Assembly: GCA_963728285.1 (NCBI GenBank)
Contig: CAVSJR010000002.1
Span: 248,001 to 312,000 of the forward strand
Direction of reading: 5' to 3'
Length of the DNA stretch: 64,000 nucleotides
Source of the DNA: CAVSJR01 sp963728285
Lineage (GTDB): Bacteria; Actinomycetota; UBA4738; HRBIN12
The notes under the pieces are model-generated. The model was not told the DNA's origin and did no database searches. It worked only from the letters and a program-made list of their open reading frames with translations. Below, one piece after another: positions 9,014 through 17,445 of this stretch. How positions within the stretch are numbered: the first letter of the stretch is position 1; each line of letters opens with the position of its first letter. The translations under genes were made by a program, and so were the position numbers.

Positions 9014-10523
9014 CACGCTCGCTTCGCCTTGCCGGCCTCCGCCCGGCGGGAGACGAACTCGACGAGCGTCCGCACGGGGACGCCCGTTCCACCGAGCCCC
9101 CAGTAGTCGCCGGGACTCTCCGCGAACGCCGGACCCGCGATGTCCATGTGGACCCACGGGATCCCGTCGACGAACTCCTCGAGGAACAGCGCCGCCGTGA
9201 TGGCCCCGCCCCACCTCTTCCCGACGTTCTGGATGTCGGCGACCTTGGACTCGATGTGCGGATGGTAGTCCTGCCAGAGCGGGAGCTCCCAGACGGGCTC
9301 GCCGACGGCCTCGCCGGCGTCGAGGATCTCGCGCGTCAGCGTCCGCGTCGTTGCCGAACGCGCCGGTGATCTGGTCGCCCAGCGCGACCATGCACGCGCC
9401 GGTGAGCGTCGCCGTGTCGATGATCGCCGCGGGCTTCTGCTCGGCGAGCCACGCCAGAGCGTCCGCCAGGACGAGGCGGCCTTCGGCGTCGGTGTTCAGG
9501 ACCTCGGAGGTCTTGCCGCCCCGGTGATGCAGGACGTCGCCGGGCCGGATGGCGGAACCACTCGGCATGTTCTCGGCGGAGGGGATCGCGGCGACGACGT
9601 TCACCTTCGGCTTGAGCTGCGCGATCGCCTGCATCGCGCCGAGGATCGACGCGGCCCCGCCCATGTCGGACTTCATCCACTCCATGTTCTTGGCATCCTT
9701 GAGCGACAGCCCGCCGGAGTCGAAGGCGATGCCCTTGCCGGTGAGGCCGATCGTCGGCGCGGCCGCGCCGCCGCCCTTGTAGCGGAGCTCGATGAACCGA
9801 GGCGGGTTGGCGCTGCCCGGCGCCGACGCCGAGGATGCCGCCGAATCCCCCCCGCTCGAGCTCCGCCTTCCCCCATACCTTCACCTGAAGCCCGGCCGCC
9901 TTGGCCATTCGCTGCGCTTCCTTCGCGATGCCGTCGGGCGGAAGATCCATCGCGGGGATATTGACGAGATCGCGCGCCCACGTGACGGCCTCCGCGAGCA
10001 CCTGGCCGCGCGACATCGATTGCTTGGCGGCCTTCGCGTCCGACCGCGGGCCGCCCAGGATCGTCACCTTCTTCATGGCGGGTGGCGCGTCATCGTTGCG
10101 TTTCGTGCGATACCGGTCGAAGCGGTAGGCCCCGAGCAGGAGGCCCTCCACCGTTGCCTGGACGGCGTCGCTCTCCGCCTTCGCCCCGGCCGCCTGAGGC
10201 AAGGTCGTCGCGATCGATCCGAACTTCGACAGCTGCGGCGCGGCCCGACCGATGGCGCGACGCAACGCGTCCGGCGAGACCTGATCCTTCTTCCCGACGC
10301 CGAGCAGATACACCGCGCCGGCGGCGAATCGATCGCCTCCGCGCTTTGGAAGCAGGAGGCCCTCGCCCCGCTTGCCTCGGAGCTTCGCCGCCTCGTAGGC
10401 GTCGCCCAGTCCGAAGCTGGGCGACGCCGGGACCGGGCTCGGGCCCCTCGAAAACGGGGAGGACCAGGAGGTCGGCGGCCGCCTCGCCGGGCGGCGGCGG
10501 ACGGAGAACGAGAACGAGGCCAC
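9013..10523 (-). CDS. pepA: Leucyl aminopeptidase, M17 family (several frameshifts)
   Basis: Cytosolic Mn/Zn aminopeptidase that removes N-terminal Leu and other residues. GTG start at 10523 has AAGGAG seven bases upstream. Recognisable blocks in order are 'ADLLVLPVFEG', 'GRGQVLAEAVTWARDLVN', 'MDLPPDGIAKEA', then in another frame 'GIAFDSGG', 'MKSDMGGAA', 'NTDAEGRLVLADAL', and in a third frame 'VWELPLWQDYHPHIESKVAD' and 'HMDIAGPAF'. The metal ligands of M17 (K, D, D, D, E in the SDMGG and NTDAEGR motifs) are intact. Shifts fall near 10490, 10430, 9825 and 9345. All parts of the enzyme are present, so this is probably a functional gene with base-call errors. Confidence 0.85.
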
Positions 10524-10637
10524 AGGTCGACTCCTTCCACAACGATTCGGCCAGAGCGGTTCGGGCCGGAGCGATTCGGGCGCCAGTCTACCCAGCGCCT
10601 GCGCCGGCCACCGAGCCCTCGAGGCGGCGCCACCCGC

Positions 10638-10643
10638 TAGGCT
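10638..10643 (+). promoter_or_regulatory. -10 box (TAGGCT) for leaderless cupin mRNA
   Basis: Same hexamer and same 8-nt spacing to the start codon (GTG 10652) as at 7442-7447, with no ribosome binding site between. Confidence 0.5.
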
Positions 10644-10651
10644 GGCCGGTC

Positions 10652-10990
10652 GTGGAGGCGAAAGACATCCGCGAGCTCGTTCACTTCGCCGAGGACGCGC
10701 CCAGCAGAAGGACGCTGTTCGAATCCGTTCGGCTGTGGAGCGAAGTGGTGTGTCTCCAGGGCAACCAGCGGCTCGGGCCGATGGCCGATCCGGCATCGGA
10801 TGCCATCGTCGCGGTCGTGGCCGGAGAGGTCGCGGCACAGGTCGGGAAGGATCGGAAGAGGATGAAGCAGTGGGAGTCGGCGCTCGTCCCGGCGACGATG
10901 GAGCTCTCGCTCGCAAACGCCTCGGAGGAGCCCTCCGTCGTCCTCATCGTTGCCGCTCCCCCGCCCGCCTCGACGCGAGATCGCCTGACC
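10652..10990 (+). CDS. Small cupin-like protein
   Basis: About 105-110 aa. 'RRTLFESVRLWSEVVCLQGNQRLGPMADPASDAIVAVVAGEVAAQVG' shows the two-strand pattern of a single-domain cupin, but the metal-binding histidines are largely absent, so binding of a metal is doubtful. The frame runs on without a stop into the antisense of the permease. A one-base shift in the C/G run at about 10955-10965 gives a stop at 10988-10990 and also lets the opposing permease end at 10944, so one indel there would explain both ends. The end coordinate is therefore tentative. Confidence 0.6.
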
Positions 10991-12361
10991 GCCGAGCGGA
11001 AGCAGCGCCACGGCGAGCACGAAGGCGACGGCGAAGCTGGGCAGGCTCGCCCCGAGGGCCGAGCCCAGCAGCGGAAACGGGGCTCCGAGCCAGTCCGAGA
11101 ACAGGGCCTCCATCGCGCGCTGCCATCCGGGGAGGGGACTGGGAGCGCTCCAATGAAAGACGGCGAAGCCCGCGATCCAGGGCACGAGGGCGATCCATCG
11201 CACGCCGGGATGCTCGTCCGTCACGAACGCCCAGCCGCGGCGGCGGCGAAGGACGAAATAGTCGGCGGCGAAGACGCCGAACAGCGGAACGAAGACCGAG
11301 CCGATCAGGAGCAGGAAGAGCTCGTAGCTCTCCGCGGAGTTCCCGAGCACGGCCGCGAGGACGAACCCCAGGAGCCCGACCGCTCCGATGAGCGCGCGCT
11401 GCGGCAGCCGCGGCGCGATGTTTTGCACGGACACCGCCGCGGAGTAGATGTTGGCGAATGCCTGGTCGGTCTCGCCGGCCAGGAGGGCGGCGAGGACCAC
11501 GACGCCGCCGGCGAGCGCGAGGATCGCCTCGCCGATCCCGATGACCTCGGGAGCGGCCCCCGCGGCCAGCACCACGAGCGCCCCGAGCGCGAAGAACCAC
11601 ACGTTGCCGATCGCGTAGCCGACGTAGGTGCCGCGGAACGCCTCGGCCTCGCTGCGCGCGAACCGGTTGTAGTCGGCCACGAGCGGCAGCCACGAGACCG
11701 GCATCGCGATGACGAGATCGACGCCGAGCCAGAACGACCCTCCGCGCCCCGGCGCGTGCCAGATGGCCCCCAGGTCGGCGGCGACCAGGAGCCGGTACGT
11801 GATCCAGGCGCCGGCCGCGAGCAAGACGTAGATCCCGAAGCGTTCGAGCCAGCGGCGCACGACCACGATCGGGCCGCCGATCGCCAGCAGCGTGCAGACG
11901 ACCGCGACGGCGGCCAGCCAAAGCGGATACGCGTCGACCCCGGCCCGCCGTGAGACGGCGTTCGCGACATTGCCCATGGCCCAGAACTCAAACGCGGTCC
12001 ATCCCACGAGCTGCACGACGTTGATCGCCGACGGAAGGAAGGATCCGCGCACGCCGAGGACCGGCCTGAACAGCGCCATCGTCGGGATCCCCTCCCTGGC
12101 CCCGGCGAATCCGACGAGGGCGAGCGGAAGGCATCCGAGGAGCGTGCCGACGACGATCGCCGCGAGCGCCGCCGGAAACGAGAGGCCGGGAACCAGGAAG
12201 GCACCCGTCCAGATCACGAGGAGCCCGATCGAGAGGTCGCCCCACAGCACGGCGAGATCGATCCCGGAGAACCGCCGGTCGCTCGCCGGAACACGCTCGA
12301 CGCCCCACGCCGGCGCCTCCTCGTCGAGGAACCTGCCGATCCGGTCCGTCACCGTTGCCAA
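10944..12361 (-). CDS. NCS1-family nucleobase/hydroxymethylpyrimidine-type permease
   Basis: About 470 aa with twelve predicted membrane segments. It follows the nucleobase:cation symporter-1 layout: cytosolic N-terminus, 'AVLWGDLSIGLLVIWTGAFL' in the first segment, 'VGWTAFEFWAMGN', 'SWLPLVADYNRFAR' (a conserved CytX/CodB-like motif), 'ETDQAFANIYSAAVS' and 'GVFAADYFVLRR'. It probably imports a pyrimidine base or the thiamine precursor HMP. No thiamine genes or TPP riboswitch are beside it, so the substrate is not fixed. A probable one-base error lies close to the C-terminus (see the cupin entry). Confidence 0.85.
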
Positions 12362-12559
12362 CGACCGCTCCCCCCACCCGTGTTACCCGGCGTCTACCCT
12401 GTGGCGACCTCGATTCGGGCCGATGAGCGCAAGCGCATCCCGCATCGGCCGAATCGGTCGGCAAGCAAGCGTAACCGCGGGCACCAGAACTCGGGAGGCC
12501 TCCATGCCCGGTGCGGGAAGGTATAGAGTCCGCTGCCGGAGCCGTACGGGGAGGAGACG

Positions 12560-12853
12560 ATGGGTTGTCTGTTGGCATTGATGTCCGCGTTTGCGCCGCG
12601 CCTGGTGTTCTTGATCATCTGGATCGCGCGCCCGAGCTACATCAACGCGGTGTTCGACACGTTCATCCTGCCTCTCCTCGGCCTCATCTTCCTTCCGTTC
12701 GCGACGTTGATGTGGGTGCTCCTCGATGCGCCTCCGGTCGGCGTGCACGGCTTCGATTGGGTCTGGATCGGCCTGGCCGTGATCCTCGACCTCGGTCACT
12801 ACGCCACCGGGTACTCGCAGCGCGAGCAGATGCCGGGTCGTACGACGGCCTGA
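12560..12853 (+). CDS. Small membrane protein
   Basis: 97 aa, ATG preceded by GGGGAGGAGACG, a strong ribosome binding site. Three hydrophobic stretches: 'LVFLIIWIAR', 'FDTFILPLLGLIFLPFATLMWVLL' split by a short turn, and 'WIGLAVILDLGHYATGY'. This matches a widespread family of short actinobacterial inner-membrane proteins with no assigned function. It stands alone between the permease (divergent) and the VOC gene. Confidence 0.75.
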   Translation: MGCLLALMSAFAPRLVFLIIWIARPSYINAVFDTFILPLLGLIFLPFATLMWVLLDAPPVGVHGFDWVWIGLAVILDLGHYATGYSQREQMPGRTTA

Positions 12854-12904
12854 GTCACTGAGTACGCTCGGACGTGGGCGTCGAGGATCGAGACCAGTCG
12901 GGGA

Positions 12905-12990
12905 GTGCGAACCGAGGGGACTCGAGCCGCTCGACCTCGCCGACTGGAGGAGCACCGTGTCCTCGTTGTACGCGGGTGCGGTCCGCCTGA
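12905..12990 (+). pseudogene. Remnant of a second DUF1684 gene start
   Basis: Positions 12921-12986 translate to 'LEPLDLADWRSTVSSLYAG' and then diverge. This closely matches residues 6-24 of the intact DUF1684 gene at 14459 ('LELLDLADWKRTVSELYAA'). The preceding bases GTGCGAACCGAG also align to the start GTGCCAACCGAA, with one extra base between. Only about 85 bp are recognisable, so this is the broken 5' end of a lost or recombined paralogue rather than a working gene. Confidence 0.6.
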
Positions 12991-13030
12991 TAGAACGACC
13001 GCACCGATCCGGCACGAGCGGGAGTGGATC

Positions 13031-13760
13031 ATGGGCAACGCGGTGACGTGGTTCGAGGTGGGCGCGGCCGACGATCGACTCCTCACGACCTTCTACGGGA
13101 AGCTCTTCGGCTGGGAGCTTCGGCCGGCCGCCGACGGCTACACCATGGTGAACACGCTCGCCGGCGCGGGCATCAACGGCGGGATCGGTCGGAGCCATAC
13201 CGGCGAGCCGTGGGCTGCCTTCTACGTCGAGGCCGACGACCCGGGGGCCGTGCTCGAGCGGGCCGAGTTCCTTGGCGCCGCGATCGTCGTGCCGGTGACG
13301 GAGCTCCCCGGCTTCACCTTCGCGATGTTCGACGACCCCGATGGCCTGCTGATCGGGCTGATGAAGCCCGGGGCGACCTCCGGCATGGGGTCCGCCCACG
13401 GGGACCGGCCCCGCGGTCGATTGGTTCGAGGTCTTGGGCTCGGATGCCGCTCGGACGCAGGCGTTCTACCGCGAGCTCTTCGGATGGCGGGTCCCTGGGG
13501 ATGCGGCGCCCGGCTACGGCCTGGTCGACACCGGGGCGGGCCACGGCATCTCCGGGGGCCTCGGCGCGTCGCAGGAGGGCACGAGGTGGGCGACCGTGTA
13601 TGCCAACGTGGATGACGTCGAGGCCTGCCTCGCACGCGCCGAGGGGATCGGAGGCGAGCGCGTGTACGGTCCCATCGACGTCGACGACCAGATGCGGACG
13701 GGCGCCTTGCGAGATCCCGCGGGGAACGTCTTCGGCGTCTATCGTCACCTCGGCCCATGA
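13031..13760 (+). CDS. Two-domain VOC (glyoxalase/bleomycin-resistance fold) protein, one frameshift
   Basis: ATG at 13031 follows GGGAG. The first VOC module begins 'GNAVTWFEVGAADDRLLTTFY' and ends 'FAMFDDPDGLLIGLMKP'. After a one-base insertion in the CCCC at 13409-13412 the second reads 'AVDWFEVLGSDAARTQAFYRELFGW' to 'ALRDPAGNVFGVYR' at 13760. Each module has the beta-alpha-beta-beta-beta repeat of the fold; paired modules make one metal- or ligand-binding cavity. Similar proteins in actinobacteria are annotated as hydroxylase-like or lyase-like without a defined substrate. Confidence 0.85.
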
Positions 13761-13824
13761 GCACGCGGCCTCGCGCGGCGAGCGATGAACGGATTCGACT
13801 TGGCGTACGAGCGAGAGAACGATC

Positions 13825-13836
13825 CTCCTTAAGGAG
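13825..13836. promoter_or_regulatory. Perfect 12-bp palindrome upstream of cupredoxin gene
   Basis: CTCCTTAAGGAG, 46 bp before the lipoprotein start, followed by TATCTA. It may be an operator; no regulator can be named from the sequence. Confidence 0.35.
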
Positions 13837-13881
13837 TATCTAGGGGCTCACGACTGGGAACATGCGCGCGGGGGTGGACGG

Positions 13882-14358
13882 ATGTTCGAAGGGAAGCGAG
13901 TCCGGAGGCTGGTGTCGGTCGCCATCGTCGGGATGGTCTTGGCGGCCTGCGGAGGAGATGACGGCGGCAGCACGGGTGGAGGCAGCCCGGCCTCCACGAC
14001 GGAGGCGCCGAGCGGGGCGGGCGTGGTGAACGCGACCGAGAAGGACTTCGCCATCGCGCTCGATCCGTCGACGGCCGGTAGTGGCCAGGTGGACTTCGAG
14101 ATCACCAACGAGGGACCGTCGGTCCATGAGTTCGTGGTCTTCAAGACGAAACTGGCCCCCGATGCACTCCCGCTCAACGACGACGGCGACGTCGACGAAG
14201 AGGGGAAGGGTGTTCAGCACATCGATGAGGTGGAAGACATCGCCGCCGGATCGACCCAGTCACTCGACGTCTCGCTCGACCCGGGGGCCTATGTGGTGGT
14301 CTGCAACCTGCCAGGACACTACAAGCTCGGCATGCACGCCCCATTCACCGTCGGCTAG
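13882..14358 (+). CDS. Cupredoxin-like copper lipoprotein
   Basis: 158 aa. An N-terminal signal ('RRLVSVAIVGMVLAACGG') has a lipobox with Cys at about 23, so the protein is probably acylated and membrane-anchored outside the cell. After a Gly/Ser/Thr-rich linker the C-terminal domain follows the plastocyanin/azurin plan. His in 'GPSVHEFVVF' and the terminal 'VVCNLPGHYKLGMHAPF' supply the His, Cys, His and Met ligands of a type 1 copper site. It probably carries single electrons or chaperones copper. No redox partner gene is adjacent. Confidence 0.87.
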   Translation: MFEGKRVRRLVSVAIVGMVLAACGGDDGGSTGGGSPASTTEAPSGAGVVNATEKDFAIALDPSTAGSGQVDFEITNEGPSVHEFVVFKTKLAPDALPLNDDGDVDEEGKGVQHIDEVEDIAAGSTQSLDVSLDPGAYVVVCNLPGHYKLGMHAPFTVG

Positions 14359-14447
14359 CAACGCCTCCCCGACGATCGGCATCCGAGGGCCCCTCGCCGG
14401 ATCAGGAGCTTCCAAGAACGAGGGCCCGGCTTCGCGGCCGAGCGGCC

Positions 14448-14453
14448 TACGAT
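14448..14453 (+). promoter_or_regulatory. -10 box (TACGAT) before DUF1684 gene
   Basis: TACGAT ends 5 nt before the GTG at 14459, consistent with leaderless or near-leaderless transcription. Confidence 0.4.
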
Positions 14454-14458
14454 GGGGC

Positions 14459-15088
14459 GTGCCAACCGAAGCCCTCGAGCTGCTCGACCTCGCCGACTGG
14501 AAGCGCACGGTGTCGGAGCTGTACGCCGCGGTGCGGTCGGAGGCCGATCCGGCCGCAGCATGGCGCGGCTGGCGCGCCGGGCGCGACCGGCTCTTCGCCG
14601 AGCACCCCCAGTCCCCGCTGACGCCCGACGCCCGGAGGTCGTTCGACGGCCTCCCCTACTTCGACTACGACCCGGGCCTCCGGGCGCTCGCATCGGTCGA
14701 GCCGGCGCCTCCCCAGCGGCTGGAGATCGCGACGAGCACGGGCGGGAGCTATGCGTTCACAAGGTTCGGGATCGCTCGCTTCGAGGTCGGCGGCGACCCG
14801 GCGTCGCTGGAGGTCTTCTGGCTCGAGGGATACGGGGGAGGCGTCTTCGTCTCGTTTCGCGATGTCACGAGCGGTCACGAGAGCTACGGCGCGTGCCGCT
14901 ATCTGCTCGACACCGTGAAGGGCGCGGACCTCGGCATGGCGGAGGGGCGGCTCGTCCTCGACTTCAACTTCGCCTACAACCCCTCCTGCGCCTACGACCC
15001 CCGGTGGACCTGTCCGCTGGCCCCGCCCGCCAACCGGCTCGCGGTCGCCGTCCGCGCCGGCGAGCGGGCCCCCGCCTCGCACGCGTGA
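14459..15088 (+). CDS. DUF1684 family protein
   Basis: 209 aa. It ends with the hallmark pattern of DUF1684: 'YLLDTVKG', 'RLVLDFNFAYNPSCAYDPRWTCPLAPPANRL' (given here only as key points: LDFN, NPSCAY, CPLAPP) and 'AVRAGERA'. The two conserved cysteines are present. The N-terminus has the 'LDLADWKRTVSELYAAVR' helix that is duplicated as a remnant at 12921. Biochemical function of the family is not established. It is followed by the DinB-like gene on the same strand, which has its own leaderless promoter. Confidence 0.85.
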   Translation: MPTEALELLDLADWKRTVSELYAAVRSEADPAAAWRGWRAGRDRLFAEHPQSPLTPDARRSFDGLPYFDYDPGLRALASVEPAPPQRLEIATSTGGSYAFTRFGIARFEVGGDPASLEVFWLEGYGGGVFVSFRDVTSGHESYGACRYLLDTVKGADLGMAEGRLVLDFNFAYNPSCAYDPRWTCPLAPPANRLAVAVRAGERAPASHA

Positions 15089-15104
15089 CGAGGCCGGAGC
15101 GGCG

Positions 15105-15110
15105 TAGGAT
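15105..15110 (+). promoter_or_regulatory. -10 box (TAGGAT) before DinB-like gene
   Basis: TAGGAT ends 9 nt before the ATG at 15120 with no Shine-Dalgarno sequence between. Confidence 0.4.
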
Positions 15111-15119
15111 GTCGCGGCG

Positions 15120-15641
15120 ATGAGCGAGGTGACGCGCGAACGGGCGGTCGAGATCGTCGACGAGGGCGATCGGTCGGTCGAGGCGCTCACGGCCGGCCTC
15201 GCGGACGACGAGCTGGAGCGGCCCGCGACGATCGGCGGCGGGGATTGGTCGGCGAAGGATCTGCTGGGACACCTGACGCAATGGGAGGAGTTCGCCCTCG
15301 AGGCGATCGACGCATGGCGCCGTGGCGAGGCGCCGTTCGTCGAGGCCACGCCGAAGGGCGTCGACGAGCTCAATGCCGATGCCGTGGCCGCGAAGGCCGA
15401 CCGCTCGCCGCGCGACATCCGCACCGAGGGGAGGGAGGTGCACGATCGTCTGCTCGCCGCGATGCGAGGCATCTCCGACGATGAGTGGAGGTCGCCGGCG
15501 CCGTTCGACGCAGGAGATCGCCGGACCCTCTCGGCGTTCCTCGGCGGCGTCCTCGGAGCACCGCAACGCCCCTTCGGGCACGTGTACGCCCATCTCGCCG
15601 ACCTGGAGGCGTTCGCCCGATCCGTGGGTTCGCAGGCCTAG
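15120..15641 (+). CDS. DinB/ClbS-like four-helix-bundle protein
   Basis: 173 aa. 'GDWSAKDLLGHLTQWEEFALEAIDAWRRG' and the late 'FGHVYAHLADLEAFA' are the helices carrying the metal-coordinating histidines of the DinB / maleylpyruvate-isomerase / ClbS-DfsB superfamily. Members are thiol transferases or hydrolases acting on reactive small molecules; in actinobacteria several use mycothiol. The exact activity is unknown. The TAG stop shares the tetranucleotide CTAG with the stop of the converging SRPBCC gene. Confidence 0.75.
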   Translation: MSEVTRERAVEIVDEGDRSVEALTAGLADDELERPATIGGGDWSAKDLLGHLTQWEEFALEAIDAWRRGEAPFVEATPKGVDELNADAVAAKADRSPRDIRTEGREVHDRLLAAMRGISDDEWRSPAPFDAGDRRTLSAFLGGVLGAPQRPFGHVYAHLADLEAFARSVGSQA

Positions 15642-16078
15642 CGGCCCAGTTCGATCCTCCGGCGGAGGTTCGCCATCGACCCGGACATCAGCCGCCGCAT
15701 GACCGGCCGGTACGCGGCGAGGGCGAGCTCGCCGAGGAGCGGCACCGGCAGGGAGATGTCCTCCGTCCAGCGAAAGCGCGAGCCCGATCCCGCCCGCTGC
15801 ACCTCCCATGTTCCGGTCCCCGCGATGAAGCTTCGATGCGCCATCACGAGACGGTTGGGCGGCTCCCACTCGACGACCTCGAGTCGCTCGGTGAACAGGG
15901 GGACGTTCAGCACGCGCGTCTTCACCGCGATCATCGTCCCGACGCCCGCCCGCCCGGCGGATTCGACGCGGACGCGGTCGGCGTCTCGCATCCACGCCGC
16001 CTGGGTCTCCCACGCAACGAGCGCGTCCCACGCCTCCGCGGGCGCAACCGGCAACCCGACCTCGACCGCTAGCCTCAT
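15638..16078 (-). CDS. SRPBCC family protein
   Basis: 146 aa from ATG 16078 (an in-frame GTG lies at 16084). It carries the SRPBCC plan: 'VEVGLPVAPAEAWDALVAW', 'LEVVEWEPPNRLVMAHRS', 'WTEDISLPVPLLGELAL' and a closing helix 'PVMRRLMSGSMANLRRRIE'. Proteins of this fold bind lipophilic ligands. The layout resembles the SRPBCC protein at 4446, so the two may be distant paralogues. It is divergent from hutI. Confidence 0.8.
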   Translation of the reverse strand: MRLAVEVGLPVAPAEAWDALVAWETQAAWMRDADRVRVESAGRAGVGTMIAVKTRVLNVPLFTERLEVVEWEPPNRLVMAHRSFIAGTGTWEVQRAGSGSRFRWTEDISLPVPLLGELALAAYRPVMRRLMSGSMANLRRRIELGR

Positions 16079-16192
16079 GTGCACCCCCGAGCCGTCATCA
16101 TCCCAGCGGCCGCGGCGGCGACCATCGGCCGACCGCCCGGCGCGCCGCGATGGCGCTTGCATCGGCCGCCGCCGGCGGCTTCCATACCGGTC

Positions 16193-17431
16193 ATGACGGA
16201 GCCCTCAGGCGACGTCGGCGCGTTGGTGGCCCCGTTGGTGATCACCGGCGGAGGCGCGCCGCTCCCCCGGCGAGGCGACGAGCTCGGCCGGCCCGCGGTT
16301 CTTCGCGACGGGGCGCTCGCGTGGGAGGACGGCGTCCTCACCTACGTCGGGCCTGCGTCGGGCCTCCGGGCGTCCGCACCGATGCGTCTCGCGGACACCG
16401 TGACGGTCGTTCCCGGCTTCGTCGACGCCCACACGCACCTCCCGTTCTTCGGCTGGCGAGCGGACGAGTTCGAGGCCCGCCTCGCCGGGCGAAGCTATCG
16501 GGAGCTCCATGCCGACGGGGGCATCCCGAGGAGCGCCCGCCTGCTCGCGGAGGCGAGCGACGAGCAGGTGCTCGCGTTCTGCCTCCCGCTCGTGCGCGAG
16601 ATGCTCGACGTCGGGACCACCGCGGTGGAGTTCAAGACCGGCTACGGCCTGTCGGTGGAGGGCGAGCTTCGGCAGGCGCGGCTCGCGCGGCGGCTCGGCG
16701 AGCTTGCGCCGCAGACGTGCACGGTCACCCTGCTCGCGTGCCACGCCGTCCCCGAGGGCATCGATCGGCGCCGTTGGGTCCGGCTCGCGTGCGAGGAGCT
16801 GATCCCGGCGGCCTCCGCCGAGGGGCTCGCCGACGCCGTCGACATCTACGTCGAGGACATCGCCTTCGACCTCGCGGATCTCGAGTCGGTCGCGACGGCG
16901 GCACGGCTCGCCGGGCTCCCGCTGCGCGTGCACGCCGACCAGCTCGGCCCCTCGGGCGCCGCACGACACGCCGCGCAGCTCGGCGCGAGGACGGCCGACC
17001 ACCTGAACCATGCGGATGCCGATGGCGTCCGAGCGCTCGGGTCGGGCGCAACCCTCGCGCTCCTCCTGCCGGCGTCGACGTTCCTGATGGGCGCCCGGGT
17101 CCCTCCCCTGCGCGAGCTGATCGACGCCGGCGCGCCGATCGGGATCGCGACGGACTTCAACCCCGGCACGTCGCCCGTGCTCTCGATGCCCGAGGCGATC
17201 GCCATCGGCTGCGCGCTCTACGGGATGATGCCGTACGAGGCGCTGACGGCATCCACGGCGAACCCCGCGTGGGCGCTCGGCCTGGACGACCGGCTCGGCA
17301 CCCTCGAGGTGGGCAAGCGCGCCGACTTCCTGTGTCTGGAGGGCGACGACTTCCGACACGTGCCGTACCGGCCGGGCCACGATCCGGTCCTCCACACCTT
17401 CGTCGCGGGCAGGCGCGTCGGAGGTCGCTGA
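16193..17431 (+). CDS. hutI: Imidazolonepropionase
   Basis: 412 aa. It hydrolyses 4-imidazolone-5-propanoate to N-formimino-L-glutamate, the third step of histidine degradation. The amidohydrolase metal site is clear: 'GFVDAHTHLPFFGWR' (HxH), 'ACHAVP', 'LRVHADQL' and 'ATDFNPGTSP' with the catalytic Asp. 'TGYGLSVEGELR' and 'DHLNHAD' are family-specific. ATG at 16193 gives the usual length. It converges on hutH with 14 bp between stops; hutU lies beyond hutH, so three of the core hut enzymes are grouped. No hutG or hutF is seen here. Confidence 0.95.
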   Translation: MTEPSGDVGALVAPLVITGGGAPLPRRGDELGRPAVLRDGALAWEDGVLTYVGPASGLRASAPMRLADTVTVVPGFVDAHTHLPFFGWRADEFEARLAGRSYRELHADGGIPRSARLLAEASDEQVLAFCLPLVREMLDVGTTAVEFKTGYGLSVEGELRQARLARRLGELAPQTCTVTLLACHAVPEGIDRRRWVRLACEELIPAASAEGLADAVDIYVEDIAFDLADLESVATAARLAGLPLRVHADQLGPSGAARHAAQLGARTADHLNHADADGVRALGSGATLALLLPASTFLMGARVPPLRELIDAGAPIGIATDFNPGTSPVLSMPEAIAIGCALYGMMPYEALTASTANPAWALGLDDRLGTLEVGKRADFLCLEGDDFRHVPYRPGHDPVLHTFVAGRRVGGR

Positions 17432-17445
17432 GCGAACGCCGCCAC

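Noticed and set aside
12362..12430. TPP riboswitch upstream of the NCS1 permease
   Set aside because: The conserved CUGAGA and related core segments are absent from the leader.
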